Source: Diabrotica undecimpunctata (Eukaryota > Arthropoda > Insecta > Coleoptera > Chrysomelidae). From it: DNA of 64,000 nt. The stretch covers positions 77,826,021 to 77,890,020 of the forward strand of contig NC_092807.1 in the NCBI RefSeq assembly GCF_040954645.1, read 5' to 3'. Under the pieces are notes generated by a model, which was not told the DNA's origin, did no database searches, and saw nothing but the letters and a program-made list of their open reading frames with translations. Of this stretch, positions 46,764 through 58,142 are shown piece by piece (position 1 is the stretch's first letter; each line of letters begins with the position of its first letter). Both the position numbers and the translations under genes were made by a program.

Positions 46764-46819
<56 letters not shown>
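46616..46819. repeat. (TA)n tract at head of unit copy 3
   Basis: Starts as GATA/CATA repeats, then TA with regularly spaced TGTATATATA variants at 46700-46750. Directly abuts CTACGGCATAAAGTGGAC, the head end of the repeat unit. Confidence 0.95.
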
Positions 46820-46820
<1 letters not shown>

Positions 46821-46821
<1 letters not shown>

Positions 46822-48490
46822 ACGGCATAAAGTGGACTCCGCCCATGTTAAAATTCAGGTTCAAGCGAGCTCCGTGGTCGAGTGGCCACCTATATACGGA
46901 GCTCAGTTGACCATTTCATAATATTAGCTCTGTCGATTCGTCAACATGTATAGTTTCACAATTTTTAAAAATTTTGTGGAGCCCCTAAGTACCCCTGTAT
47001 CAGTAATGTATATCGCTTAGTTCACGTGTATATATTATAGGGGTCGTTCAGATCTTTTTCCCTGTATATTGGAACCATAAGTTTATCGGTTTAAAAAAGC
47101 TCTGATAGTTTGGCAACTATGGGATTGGGCCGTTTATTTCCAGCGTATATTCTAAACGGTTCATACGGACTCCTTACTTTTGTTATCATTCATAAGCATT
47201 ACAGTTTGTAACAGATATGTGTACTTCAAAATACCTGTTTTTGGTAGGTACGTGCGTTTCTAAAAATAGCTTTATAGATACAAAAGGATTTCATTACCAA
47301 GTTGGATGTGTTTTTTCATATGCGAAAATTTCCTAATGTATTTTGTTAACGTGAGTATGTCTTTATACGTTTTATTTAAGAATCCGGTTAATAAGAGCTT
47401 CTTTTATTTCATCCATTGTTTTATGATATCTTATATACAGTTTTTTATTATTTTATTTCTGGTTTTATCTGTATACTAGATATAATTCTGGATAGAAGGT
47501 TATCTTAAAATAAATATTTAAGTGCTAAAATAGATATTTTTTGTTAAAATGGGTAGTAGTGCACAAAACAGGGAAGAATGATTAATTTATCTAACATGAA
47601 TTATACCACTTCACCATTATTACATATTTCTGAATGTTTTATCTCCAGTTTAGGGGTAATATGTAATCAATATAAGTGGAGATAGTGTCAAATTTGCAAT
47701 GATCTTTATAAGTAATAGCTTACTGACTGTACTTTACATGTTCAGTTCACATAAATAAACCTTATCCCTTCAGAAAAGAGCGATTTAAATGGTAAAGTTA
47801 AATAAGAAAGTGTGATGAGTCTTGTACCACCCTACATTCACACAAGTTAACCGGTGTTTGCAGGAAAGAGTCCTCTTGGCAGATTTAAGGAAGATAACTA
47901 CCATAAGAAAGTTCCTTGCGAGGGTTCAGATGGCGACGAGCAGCTTATTTTTGTTTGTATATATTGCAGATGTGTTGATCTAGCCAGTTTTTCCTCGATT
48001 GTAGTCATAAAATGGGCTGGTATTCATAGAGTGGATGTTACGAATCTGGACTTTGTTTCTTTTGCTCTCTAGCTACTTATCTTCGGGTATTAGGTGGATT
48101 GATAGCCACGATATTATAGAGCTTATGTATGGATGTGTCTTAATTTTCGCTGAATTTGGCTGACTAATTTATAACTAAATCTACGTGTTAGGTATGTATT
48201 GATCTCACTTATACTATCAAGGTATATACGGCAGCAGAAGCATAGAGTTCAAAAGTCTACGTTTTAAGGGTGGAAGAATGTGCTTCTCATTTTTAGCTGA
48301 CAAGTTTGCAGAGAATATTATTTTTCTGGTTCTAGTTTGCCATTTGGTTTTAAACAAAGTTCTGTGAATGACAAAGTGTGATAGAAACTATCTTCAAGGT
48401 ATTTATAGCAAGTCCAGAGTCTAAGGATTTCATGACACTATTGGTTCAGGTATATGTTTAGATTTGTGAAAATGTCTCTGTTAGTGACGC
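46821..48490. other. Unit head backbone, no gene seen
   Basis: Aligns inverted to 15200-18475 of copy 1 and preserves the pre-insertion states for the PIF/Harbinger element (47922-47934) and for the LINE (about 48095-48110). Coding motif absent. Confidence 0.5.
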
Positions 48491-48494
48491 TGAA

Positions 48495-49230
48495 GGAGCA
48501 CACCTGACTTTTTCCGGGGTTTGGCTTAAAATTGATTCATAATCTATTTTTGTTGTGTTTAAGGTATTATTTAGATTTTTCTCCACTTCACCAACAAAAG
48601 TTTTTGGCTGTGCAACAATAGATGTATCGTCTACATAATAAAAGTCCTAGCATTTACTGGTATGGGCTGTGTAAATGTTATACAGAGTAGGTGCCATTAC
48701 AGTACCCCAAAGGGGACCGTTCTTCTACGTTCTCCATCTGCTATTCTTACCATTGAGTAATACGAAAAATGTTCTTTTGTGTAGGCATACGCGGATAATA
48801 CAAGTGAGCTTATTACCTAAGGGGATATTACATAGCTTTTGGAGAAATACCCTATAATTTAAGGTGTCGTAAGCGGCATTTAGATTGACAAATACCACTC
48901 CTCATACCTGATATTTTTCGTACTTCTCGTCGCTGTGTTGGGCAAGATTTAGTATTTGTGACGTATATGATCTATCCTGTCATATATAGCCACTTTTGTC
49001 TTTTAATTTGAGTTTTTCTTCTATTATCAATTTATATTAAGAATCATGTGCAGAAGTATTTTTTATAGCTGACAAAATAAATAAATATATTGGCCGATAG
49101 CTTTTGTGGTCGTTGTAGTTTTTGCCAGGTTTAAGCAAGGCAACAACTTTGTCTCTGCTTTGCTTGTCTACAGACTTTGGATATTAACCATTGTTGTAAT
49201 TTTGGTTTAAATTTTATAGTTAGTTTTGTG
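48495..49230 (-). pseudogene. Jockey-type LINE RT fragment in copy 3
   Basis: - strand pieces: DKVVALLKPGKNYNDHKSYR (about 49150), DRSYTSQILNLAQHS (about 48960), VVFVNLNAAYDTL (about 48895), RTFFVLLNG, GTVMAPTLYNIYT (about 48700), FYYVDDTSIVAQPKTFVGEV (about 48640-48590; the catalytic YVDD is intact here), then NTTKIDYESILSQTPEKVR. This is the best-preserved copy of the fragment, yet still frame-broken. Confidence 0.82.
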
Positions 49231-50092
49231 CTCAGATCCTCAGCCAGGAGCCGTAATATTGATCATTATATACAAGGATAGCGGATCCAAGCTCAACATC
49301 GTAGAAAGGTTCCCTTAGCTGACTGGTTTTGTTTTCTCTTATTTTAAGTTTTTCTTTGCTTTTTTGCCTACATTTAATATGTAATTTTCAGCGATCAGCG
49401 TAATACCAAATACCATAGGATTGGCCATCTATGTGCTGCCTGCACTAGAAATACGTCACATTTTTGTTAAGCGCACCCGATTACGGTGGTCTTATTAGTA
49501 CTTCAATTTTGGTGAACGCTTCTACTTTAAACTTCATAAAAAATGACTAATCTTTCACTTTTCTGTTACTGTTACTTTAAGACGATATTTCGAGTCAGAT
49601 TATTATAGTAATAACTGTAGTTAATATATAGTCCCTTCGTGAAAAGTAAATGGGTTTGTAATATCGGTTACAACTCATATATATTGATAATAAGGAAATA
49701 AACAGAATCTATGGAAATTAGCAAATTAAAAAATACAGACATAATTCTGAATGACCAACTTGAAACAAACAATTATCCCCTCCTCAACTTATTCAGTTAC
49801 ACAATATGACGTGTAAACGCATACCTGTTTTATTGTTAGATAAAATTAATTTCCATTAAGTAACGGTCGAATCTATCACTTACTAAAAGACTACGAAAAG
49901 ACCTGCTTATGCTTTAGAGTACGGGTACTTTAGTACAAGGTACCCTTTGCTTTTGCCAATTGCTTTGTCACTTTCTCAGCGATGTGTCTCCCTTTTGCTC
50001 ATCAATAATGTTCCGGCTCGATATAGTTATTCAAAGATATTCAGATTTCACTATATGCTCTACATTTATTAAATTTTCGTTTTACAAAAAAA
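49231..50092. other. Repeat-unit backbone, no gene seen
   Basis: 49231-49780 aligns with copy 2 (19976-20900) and 49780-50080 with the inverted 13205-13480 of copy 1. No protein motif. Confidence 0.45.
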
Positions 50093-51195
50093 TGTTTTTA
50101 ACACGATTTAATCTTCAAAGAAAAAAGTTGAAAAAAGTTACTTGTAGTAGATGTGATTGTTTCGAATTAGAAATTAAAAATTGCACAGATAACGAACAAT
50201 TAAGTAAGTTAAAAAAAGAAAAAAAAAGTGTACTTAGAAGAAGCTGAAAATGCACAATCTAGAAGAAAGCTAGACATGAAGATGAGCAACGATCAACCAG
50301 AAGTGAAAACCGTTTGTTTTGATTTAAAGAAAAACTCTTCCCCTTCCGAGAATTCCAATAAATATCGTATATTATAAGCGCCAATTATGTATTTACAACC
50401 TTGGTATCCATAGCGCCAAGGATAACAAAGGTCATTGTTATATTTGATTAAAAGGTGAAGCTGGTCGGGGAGCCCAGGACGTAGGCAGTTGTCTTAAGAA
50501 ACACATTGAAGAAATTGTTACTTCTGCAAAACATGTAATTTTGTGGTCGGACTCTTGTAGCGGCCAAAACTGCAACATCAAAATAATTTTGATTCTGAAA
50601 ACGATTTTGTAAACTTACGCTACCATTGAAAAAATTAAATTACGCAATTTCTTTCCTAGTCATATCTTTTACCCAATGGTAGTGATTTTGGAGATTTTGA
50701 AAATGCCATAAAATTTCAACAACGTTTATATACCGTTGATGATTACCTAAACGTGATGAAAAAATCCCGTAAAAAGAACCCACTAGTAGTTCACAGAATG
50801 AAAAAAGAAGAATTCGTTAAAACAAAAAAGTTGGAAACTATGATTACAAACCGAAGTCAGACATAGAAAACAGTAAGTCTGGTTTAAAACAAGAGAAATT
50901 TAAATAGGAAAGGATATACCACTGATTATTTTTATGAAAACTGATTTTAACACTAGTGAAGTTGAAATAAATCTTTACAAGGTATTTCAAAAAGGACGGC
51001 CTGTTGCAATGCAATCCCTAAGTAACCACTTGATTCCTCTTTGACCCACAGGCAAGCCACTTTTTGTGACTAAGCTTAACGACTTAAGATCTTTAACGCA
51101 CCTAATACCAAATGATGCAAAACCTTTGTATGGCTCCCTTTTCAGAAACAATACAATAGAAGACGACATTAGAAGATTTTATATTTTTGATTAAT
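50093..51195 (+). pseudogene. Insect TE-associated protein (DUF7869-like), broken
   Basis: Shifting + frames give in order: KVTCSRCDCFELEIKNCTD (Cys pair), LKKEKK, a coiled EEAENAQSRRKLD, VKTVCFDLKK, YYKRQLCIYNLGIHSAKDNK, GRGAQDVGSCLKKHIEEIV, KHVILWSDSCSGQNCNIKI, SDFGDFENAIKFQQRLYTVD, DYLNVMKKSRKKNPLVVHRM, MKTDFNTSEVEINLYKVFQK, GRPVAMQSLSNHLIPL, KLNDLRSLTHLIPNDAKPLY. This is the block order of a large family of uncharacterised insect proteins that behave like mobile-element genes; the DUF7869 label is from memory. At least four frameshifts and stops. Function unknown; the D-S-C-S-G-Q-N block looks nuclease-like. Confidence 0.68.
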
Positions 51196-53404
51196 TTCTT
51201 AAGTAATATAAAATATTCAAAACAACGACTTTTGTTGTCATACCCAAAAAGAAATAATAGCTTGTGACCTACCAATCATTCACTAAAAGTGGTATTTTAC
51301 TTACTCATCACTAGACCAAACGACCTTCATGTCGCTTGGTCTATTGATGTATAACACAATTACACAATGTGGCGAAAATCGTAAGTCGACCAAAAGACTT
51401 TTTATTTTTTTTTTGTTTTTCTTTAATATTGGCAAAGTTACTATTTCGCGCTTATAAGAAACAAAAAAAAAACAGTCTTCGAAAACAAAAAATTACGACA
51501 AGTAACATATAGTGAATTTTAATAGAGTGAAAACTTTGAAGTCAAATATCTCAAAATCAATTTTTGGCGTTTGGTCAAGTGATGCATAACGCCGTCCATA
51601 TAACATTACGAGACAATATTCATATGCTGTGGTCAAATCGTCATATTTACTATACATTGATATTTATACGACAATCAGCTGTAAAAGTCATTGCCTTTTT
51701 CCTTGCCGTATAATATTTTAGCATAGTCTTCTGATTTATTTTGTAACTAAACCAGTTTAGTTTGCGTGAAATCAATCCACAATTCGTCTAATAATATTAG
51801 GTTTTTAAAACAGCTGTGTTTTTATGCTCATTCGTTCACCTTTTGTAAAGCAGTCTGTGTAAATATTAGGGATTTATATAATCTTTTTGTATATTTGATT
51901 TTACTTTTCAGATAAAGTTTCATAATTATAGTCCTCTTGCTTTTATTATCTATGGTAATACATATACATATTGAATTCGAAAGGGAGAAAACTCATTCTT
52001 CTCTCTTTCTGCCTATATGTTATATAAAGATCATCGTCATCGCATAGTCAAAACGCAGCAAGATTCTATTGCCCTACGTTCTTTTTGTCTACTCATTCCT
52101 ATTGTAAACTTAGCCACGTAAATGACGTTTTAAACATTTATGTCAATATTTCTGAAGTGCCTTTCCTGGTATATTTTTTTAAGCCTAGTTCATTTGATTA
52201 CAAGTAATTGATTTAATAGTTCCCAACAGATAAGTATTGATTGTAGGTAGGATAGCAAGTGTTGATAAATATGATGGGTCGGTAGGTAGTCTCATTATTC
52301 CTAAATCTGATCATATGTTACCTCCACCCTTCATTCGTAGACATAGTAAGGACATTTTTTCTCTGGTGGAATCCTCCCAATTTAACTTGGCAATGCAGTT
52401 ATTGAGAGAGCCTTTGGATATAGCCAGCTCAACTTTGGAGTTGAGATTGAGTTTCTTGTACGACATTGCTATCTTTATATGTATATGTGTTTGACCTTGG
52501 CATTAGTTCCGTTCGGTATTGGTTAGTACTCGGACCTTTCTAAGTTGGAAAATACCTCTGATGGTTTTTCTAGCAATCCTGATTCCTGATCTAATTAATA
52601 CGTTCTTGTCATATATCCACACATTAGCACTGGTTTAATCACTGTTTTATATATCCTGAATTTAGAGATTCGTATTAGACTTCTGGATTTAAAAGTGTTA
52701 TAAGGGTTATATATACATCAATTAGCTACCTAAATATTCTTTTTTATTTCTTATGTGAAAACGTTATCCACGATATCTAAAACGCTGCAATCCTTCAAAA
52801 TGATATGGCTTTATTGTATGGCGTTGTTATGCCCCACTGTATATCTTCTCTTTTGTATGTTAAAGAACATTTATTTGATTTTCTCATTAGTGACTATTAG
52901 ACCGTTTTTTGCTGCTTATAGCATTATTTTATATCATTCTAATATTTAATTTATGGATTAAATCCAGATAGCAAATAGATATTCTTCACTTTCTCGAAGA
53001 AATATTATTCTAACACACAAAATTAATAAATTGCCAAAACCCTCCTTGCATGTTCTGTTCACTTATGAGGGGCAGCAATATCAGTACCATAATAAGGCGT
53101 ATAGTCCTGGACTGGCTAATTGTTGGATAATAGGAAGCATAAGTGTAGCACTTTTATTGCTTTCGGGACTGCACCAGGTATCGGGGAGCAGAAATATCAT
53201 TACCAAGTTAATGCATATAGGAATTGTTGCTTGAACTTTATTATTATTAAACAACACTATATTTCCTAGTAAAATCATCATGACTTTACAATGAGAAAAA
53301 TTTTCGATCGTTGGTAATGGAAACATCATGTACATACCACCAGGTTCCCCATGTCGATATCCAGCAAAATCCTTGTAATAATGATACGGGAAACAAAAAA
53401 CCAA
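51196..53404. other. Element 3' region and unit backbone, no gene seen
   Basis: 51196-51990: probable 3' part of the DUF7869-like element. It has two related strings, TTGGTCTATTGATGTATAAC (51336) and TTGGTCAAGTGATGCATAAC (51570). 52018-53404 is backbone, aligning with 20925-22190 in copy 2 and inverted 12330-13200 in copy 1. Confidence 0.45.
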
Positions 53405-54750
53405 AGATGAAAGTATGCACCAAGAAACTCTGTTTTATTGAATAAACGAATAAAAGACAGATTCTTGATTCAAATAGTCAAAAAATCAATGAACAGCTTA
53501 CTAAAATAGAAATAACGCATATTTAAGATGTAATCCATTAACGGGCCAAGGTACAAAGCACTCCTGGCATCTGCTAATAATAAAGATCTCATAAGAAACT
53601 CTCTCCGGTCCGCAAACACCTTTAATAAAATGCACGAAAAATGTTTCACTTAAAATCAACGAAATGAAAACCAAATACAAGCGAATCAACAGAAGAGACC
53701 AATTCAATAAATTTATGTATTAAACATATTATAATAACATTATAGTCAACAACTACAATTTCGAAAGTATGGAACACTTTAAATATCTTAGATCACTATT
53801 CACGGTTAATAATAATGCCACTAAAGAAATACAGAGCATAATTCAAACTTCATACCTATTTTAATACATGGATGTGAGTCATGGAAAATGACTAAAACAA
53901 ATAAGGAAGCACTTCGAATATTTGAAAGGAAAATAATAAGAAAATTTTTTTAACCCCATTATCATAATTACTATTTAAATGGGAATAAGCCACAATTAAA
54001 GGTTAAAGTTAGTTTATTGACGTTTCAATTTCCACTTCGGAAATCGTTCTCACTAATGTTTGTATTTTGAGAACGATTTCCTAAGTGGAAATTGAAACTT
54101 CAATAAATTAACTTTAACTTTTAATTGTGGCTTATTCCCATTTAAATAGTAATTACTTTAAAATGTCACAAGAAAATAGCTTCAGAACTCATTATCATAT
54201 CGCTACAAATCCGTATAGAATAAGAAAACATACTGAATAAAGAAAGCTCTCATAACGATATTGTTCAGGAAAATAAATCCCTTAAGGTATATCGGACACA
54301 TGCATAGACGCCAAGATGTCAAACTTGTAGAACTGGTGTGGAAGGAAGTTAGCACAGAAACAGAAGAATGCCACTTGGGTGACATGCCCAAGTGGCATTC
54401 TTATTCATATATAATTGAGAGAAAACATCCAATCATATCTCAAAAACTGAAAATTTCATTTGATTGCAGATTCGTGAAAAATCGATCAACTTGGAGATAA
54501 GTTGTAGTCAGCGAAGGCCCACCCAGTGTAGTAGCGCTACGTATTGATAATTATAAAGAGAAAGAAGAAACAGTGACAAGAAGCAACAAAAATGGACTGT
54601 GGAGCAAAGCTGCTTCAAAGTCTTTGATTGGAGAGGATTTAAATGAACGTATAAGAAATACAATGGATGATTGATGGATTCAAGAAACTTGAGACTTGAG
54701 AAACGCACTCTCCGAAACAGCTGTACTGATAAGATAGAATTAATTTTGTG
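53405..54750 (+). pseudogene. LINE RT C-terminal segment, interrupted by fold-back
   Basis: Pieces: ASANDIDLIRNSL-like region (about 53560), NYNFESMEHFKYLRSLFTVN then NNATKEIQSI (about 53755), HGCESWKMTKTNKEALRIFE and RKIIRKIF (about 53870-53950), fold-back at 53967-54189, then ALITILFRKINPLRYIGHMH, RRQDVKLVELVWKEVSTE and ISFDCRFVKNRSTW (about 54240-54500). This is the post-YADD to C-terminal region of an endonuclease-RT LINE, shared with copies 1 and 2. It is one of the oldest residents of the unit. Confidence 0.72.
53967..54189. mobile_element. Fold-back element with 10-bp TSD
   Basis: Exact direct repeat CATTATCATA at 53957-53966 and 54190-54199. The element has two inverted arms of about 85 bp (ATTACTATTTAAATGGGAAT...) meeting near 54060, plus a 39-bp unpaired tail ending CACAAGAAAATAGCTTCAGA. 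Each arm carries a GATTTCC/GGAAATT stem followed by GAAAC, reminiscent of Penelope-derived hammerhead termini but with an imperfect core (TGAGAA). The corresponding site in copy 1 (about 11845) is empty. Confidence 0.85.
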
Positions 54751-55699
54751 GAAGTTTTAGTATTTTATTGTTAAACAAAATGGAATTAACATACGACATT
54801 ATATACGCTATAATAACTAGACAACGTATATGATACGGACATATAAGGAGAAAGTTTAATGTAACAATAAACTACCCAATATCTGTTATGAGTGAAAACG
54901 ATATGAATAAACAAAATGAAGAAAACCATGGCAAAAGGTAAAAAGAGTAATGATTTAAAAATGAGAGAGGTATCTTGTGGACAACATGTGCTTAATTAGG
55001 AACGAATGGAGATGAAGATCAGAAGACGACAAAGAACGTTTTAAATTGATAAATGTATACAAACAATGTATATTAATTATAGGTCATTATTAGAGCCAAC
55101 GTGCTAATTTTATGTAAAATAACACTTTTCAAGGTAGACCGGTTACAGAACGGTGGACTCAAATACACCCAAAGCTAAAAACTATCGATGTTTGTATGAA
55201 AGATGAAACCGTATGACACATGACCGTGCAATCTCGACACCTACACATTATCACATAATTGTACCTAATTACTGAGAAGTTTGTTATTTTAATCTAAGAA
55301 TAAGTTTAATAATTTACGGGAGAATTAAGTATTTAAAATTTTACAGGATCCGGTATCGTAATAAAAAGTCAAATTTCACTACAACTCCATTGAAACGTGT
55401 TAAATTTTACTTTAGATATTCTTTTTGTAAATATAGTACGTAAAAATATAGTAAGCTTCATCTTTTTATTGTGCCGTATATTAATAAAGGTTGGCGATTA
55501 CCTCTTTAAACGCTTCCCATAAATTATTATAGTTTAAATTTAACTACTTTATGAAAAAATATTGCACGTCATAAATTGCAGTAATTGAAAAATTACAAAA
55601 ATCTCCTATTTACAGAGTTTTTTTTTTTAATTTTATTTGGTTTATTTTAATCCTACCGAAGGGCTTCTACTTTCTTAAACTGTTACATGATTACTCTAC
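54751..55699. other. Unit backbone with partial tail duplication
   Basis: 54751-55430 aligns inverted with 10680-11384. 55530-55720 duplicates tail sequence found at 61120-61320. No gene. Confidence 0.45.
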
Positions 55700-56640
55700 T
55701 CGATGTTAGTACATGACTGTTTTTCAATGTGCCTCCAGTAAGTTGCCGTTCCATGGTTTTCGTGGTCTTCCTACTGATCGTCTTCCTATTGGGTAACCGT
55801 CTCTTGCCGTGTCTACTACTCTATTTGTTATCATTCGGCTTATATGATCGTTCCATTCTACTCTTCTATTTCTTAACCAGTTCTTGATGTTCTCCACCTT
55901 GCATCTACATCGTATACTTATCTGTACTTCTAGCTCTGTCCCATAGTGTCTTACCATCAATTTTTCTAAGTGTTTTTATCTCTGTTGTTTCTAACATCCT
56001 TTTTGTCCTCTCTGTGTCAGGTCTTGTTTCTGCTGCGTATGTCATTATTGGTCTGATAACTATTTTGTAAATTCTGCCTTTGGTTTCTTTCCCGATATTT
56101 TTATTTCTTCATATTGTTTCATTTAGGCAGCCTGCGGCTCTGTTTATTCTATTCGGTGAATCTTCCACTTCAGTTTCGAGCTTTCCGTAGCTAGATAATG
56201 TGATACCTAGATATTTAAACTCCATCACTTGTTCTATTATCTGACCTTCCAGCTCCAATTAATATCTTAGTAAACATGCTGTTGTAACCATGCATTTTGT
56301 CTCTTTTGAGGAAATTAACATTTTAAATTTTCTGGCGGTTATATGAAATTGGTGTAGCATACGTTGTAAATCATCTTCACTTTGAAAGAATAGTATTGCA
56401 TCGTCTGCATAGCAGATTATTTTAATTTGTTTTTCTCCCATTTGGTATCCTATTTTATTTCTTACTTTTTTATTATTTCATCCATAATCCGGTTGAACAA
56501 TAGAGGACTCAGGGAATCTCCCTGTCTTATCCCATTGCCAGCTTCAATAGGGTCGGTTAGTTCTTCTTCTACTTTTACTTTTATTGTGTTGTTTTGGTAT
56601 ATATTTTCGATTGTTTTGATTATTCAATGAAATTGACATT
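55700..56640 (-). pseudogene. LINE RT fragment (CFDP2/RTE-like)
   Basis: - strand: DPIEAGNGIRQGDSLSPLLF, NRIMDEIIKK (about 56550-56470), then CYADDAILFFQSEDDLQRML (about 56415; catalytic YADD intact), HITARKFKMLISSKETKCMV, then a thumb region and terminal NWLRNRRVEWNDHISRMITN, RRSVGRPRKPW (55960-55724). So the RT from the palm to the C terminus is represented, with frameshifts between 55960 and 56259. Orientation is opposite to the adjoining LINE at 56740. Confidence 0.82.
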
Positions 56641-56846
56641 AACTTGATAGTTTCCATTTTATTAGTACTGATGGTATATAACTAGCATCTGTTGGTACTA
56701 TATATCAATTTGAACATGTGGAAGTAAGAACACTCTCTTGTTAGTAATTTCAGTGTAAATTATGACGAAACCAGAAATAACCCATAATATTATCCCACAT
56801 CTCAAAGGTCTGCCTCGCGGTATCTGGGAGTCTCAATAATTCGCTC

Positions 56847-58142
56847 TTGATAGATAAAAACAAAAACCCACTTAGACGAACACAACAAAAATCAAAAAAA
56901 TCCGTCAACCTGTCAATAGGGACATACAATATTAGATCAATGTCTACGGATGAAAAAGTACATGAACTGGAAGAAGAATTAACAAACATAAAATGGGATG
57001 TCATGGGCCTATCAGAAACTCTACGAAAAGAAGAAACCCGAATACAGCTAAAATCCGGTAATCTACTGTATTATAAAGGAAATGCAAAGAAAAGTAAATT
57101 TGGAGTAGGATTTATAATAAATAAAGCTATAAGTAAGCATGTCCAAATTATGAAAGGAATATCAGATCGTGTAGCCTATGTCATACTTAAAATAAGAAGA
57201 ACATCAATTAAAATTATCCAGGTATATGCCCCCACGACAGCTTATGATGACGAAGATATCGAACTATTTTATGAAGATATATCAAAGGCTATGGAAGAAC
57301 ATAAAAATCGTCTTATACTAGTAATTGGAGATTTCAATGCCAAACTGGGTAGAAAACTAAACAAGGAAGAAACTAAAATAGGAGATTTCGAGTATGGTCA
57401 GAGAAATGATAGAGGTGCTACTTTGATGAACTACCTAGAAGAAAAGCATCTAGATGCAATGAACTCCTTTTACAAAAAGAAGCCCCAACGAAAGTGGACA
57501 TGGATCAGCCCTAATGGATCCACAAAAATTAGTGTTGACGGTAACTATGAAGTGAAAAGAAAAATAATTAAAAACTGGGATCTAGTAGATAGAAACAAAC
57601 TAGTGCAATATAAAGAGATATACAAAAACCTATTAAAAGAACAACTTACTTCGCCTGGAAAAGTTGGAATAACTGCAGAGATGCTGAAATATGGTGGAAA
57701 AGTGGTAATTAACACTCTGCATTCCCTTTTTAACAAGATATTAAAAGAAAAAAGAATCCCAAACAACTGGAAGGAATCCGTAACCATTATCCTACACAAG
57801 AAAGGGGATAAAGCAGATATAAAAAACTACCGTCCTATAACACTCCTCAATGTAATGTATAAACTCCTAACAAAAATTTTAACCAATAGATTGACGACAA
57901 AGTTCGATGGATACCAGTCAAAAGAACAAGCTGGTTTTAGAAAGGGATTCAGCACAAGTGACCATTTACTAAGTATGAAAATACTTATAAAACGAGCAAA
58001 TGAACACCACATTCCTCTATATATAGCTTTCATAGATTTCGAAAAGGCTTTCGACAGGGTCGAACATTGGGCAGTGAAAAGTTCTTTGATTAACAGCAGA
58101 ATTGACCACAGATATAAGGAACTAATAGCCAATATATATTAG
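56847..58142 (+). CDS. LINE endonuclease-RT fusion ORF (431 codons)
   Basis: Apurinic-type endonuclease: TYNIRSM (Asn 28), GLSET (Glu 57), VYAPTTAYDDED (126-137), GDFNAKLG (161-168, Asp 162 and Asn 164), KWTWISPNGSTK (216-227). The expected NEIDYI and SDHR blocks are missing: after residue 227 the frame passes directly to linker/RT sequence (KNWDLVDRNKL). RT: GKVGITAEMLKYGG, WKESVTIILHKKGDK, NYRPITLLNVMYKLLTKIL, KEQAGFRKGFSTSDHL and catalytic IDFEKAFDRV (396-405). The frame ends at TAG 58140-58142 before the GVRQGDP and YADD blocks, which follow in other frames. A deletion that keeps the frame open over both domains is noteworthy but the enzyme lacks the SDH catalytic block. Confidence 0.9.
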   Translation: MIDKNKNPLRRTQQKSKKSVNLSIGTYNIRSMSTDEKVHELEEELTNIKWDVMGLSETLRKEETRIQLKSGNLLYYKGNAKKSKFGVGFIINKAISKHVQIMKGISDRVAYVILKIRRTSIKIIQVYAPTTAYDDEDIELFYEDISKAMEEHKNRLILVIGDFNAKLGRKLNKEETKIGDFEYGQRNDRGATLMNYLEEKHLDAMNSFYKKKPQRKWTWISPNGSTKISVDGNYEVKRKIIKNWDLVDRNKLVQYKEIYKNLLKEQLTSPGKVGITAEMLKYGGKVVINTLHSLFNKILKEKRIPNNWKESVTIILHKKGDKADIKNYRPITLLNVMYKLLTKILTNRLTTKFDGYQSKEQAGFRKGFSTSDHLLSMKILIKRANEHHIPLYIAFIDFEKAFDRVEHWAVKSSLINSRIDHRYKELIANIY

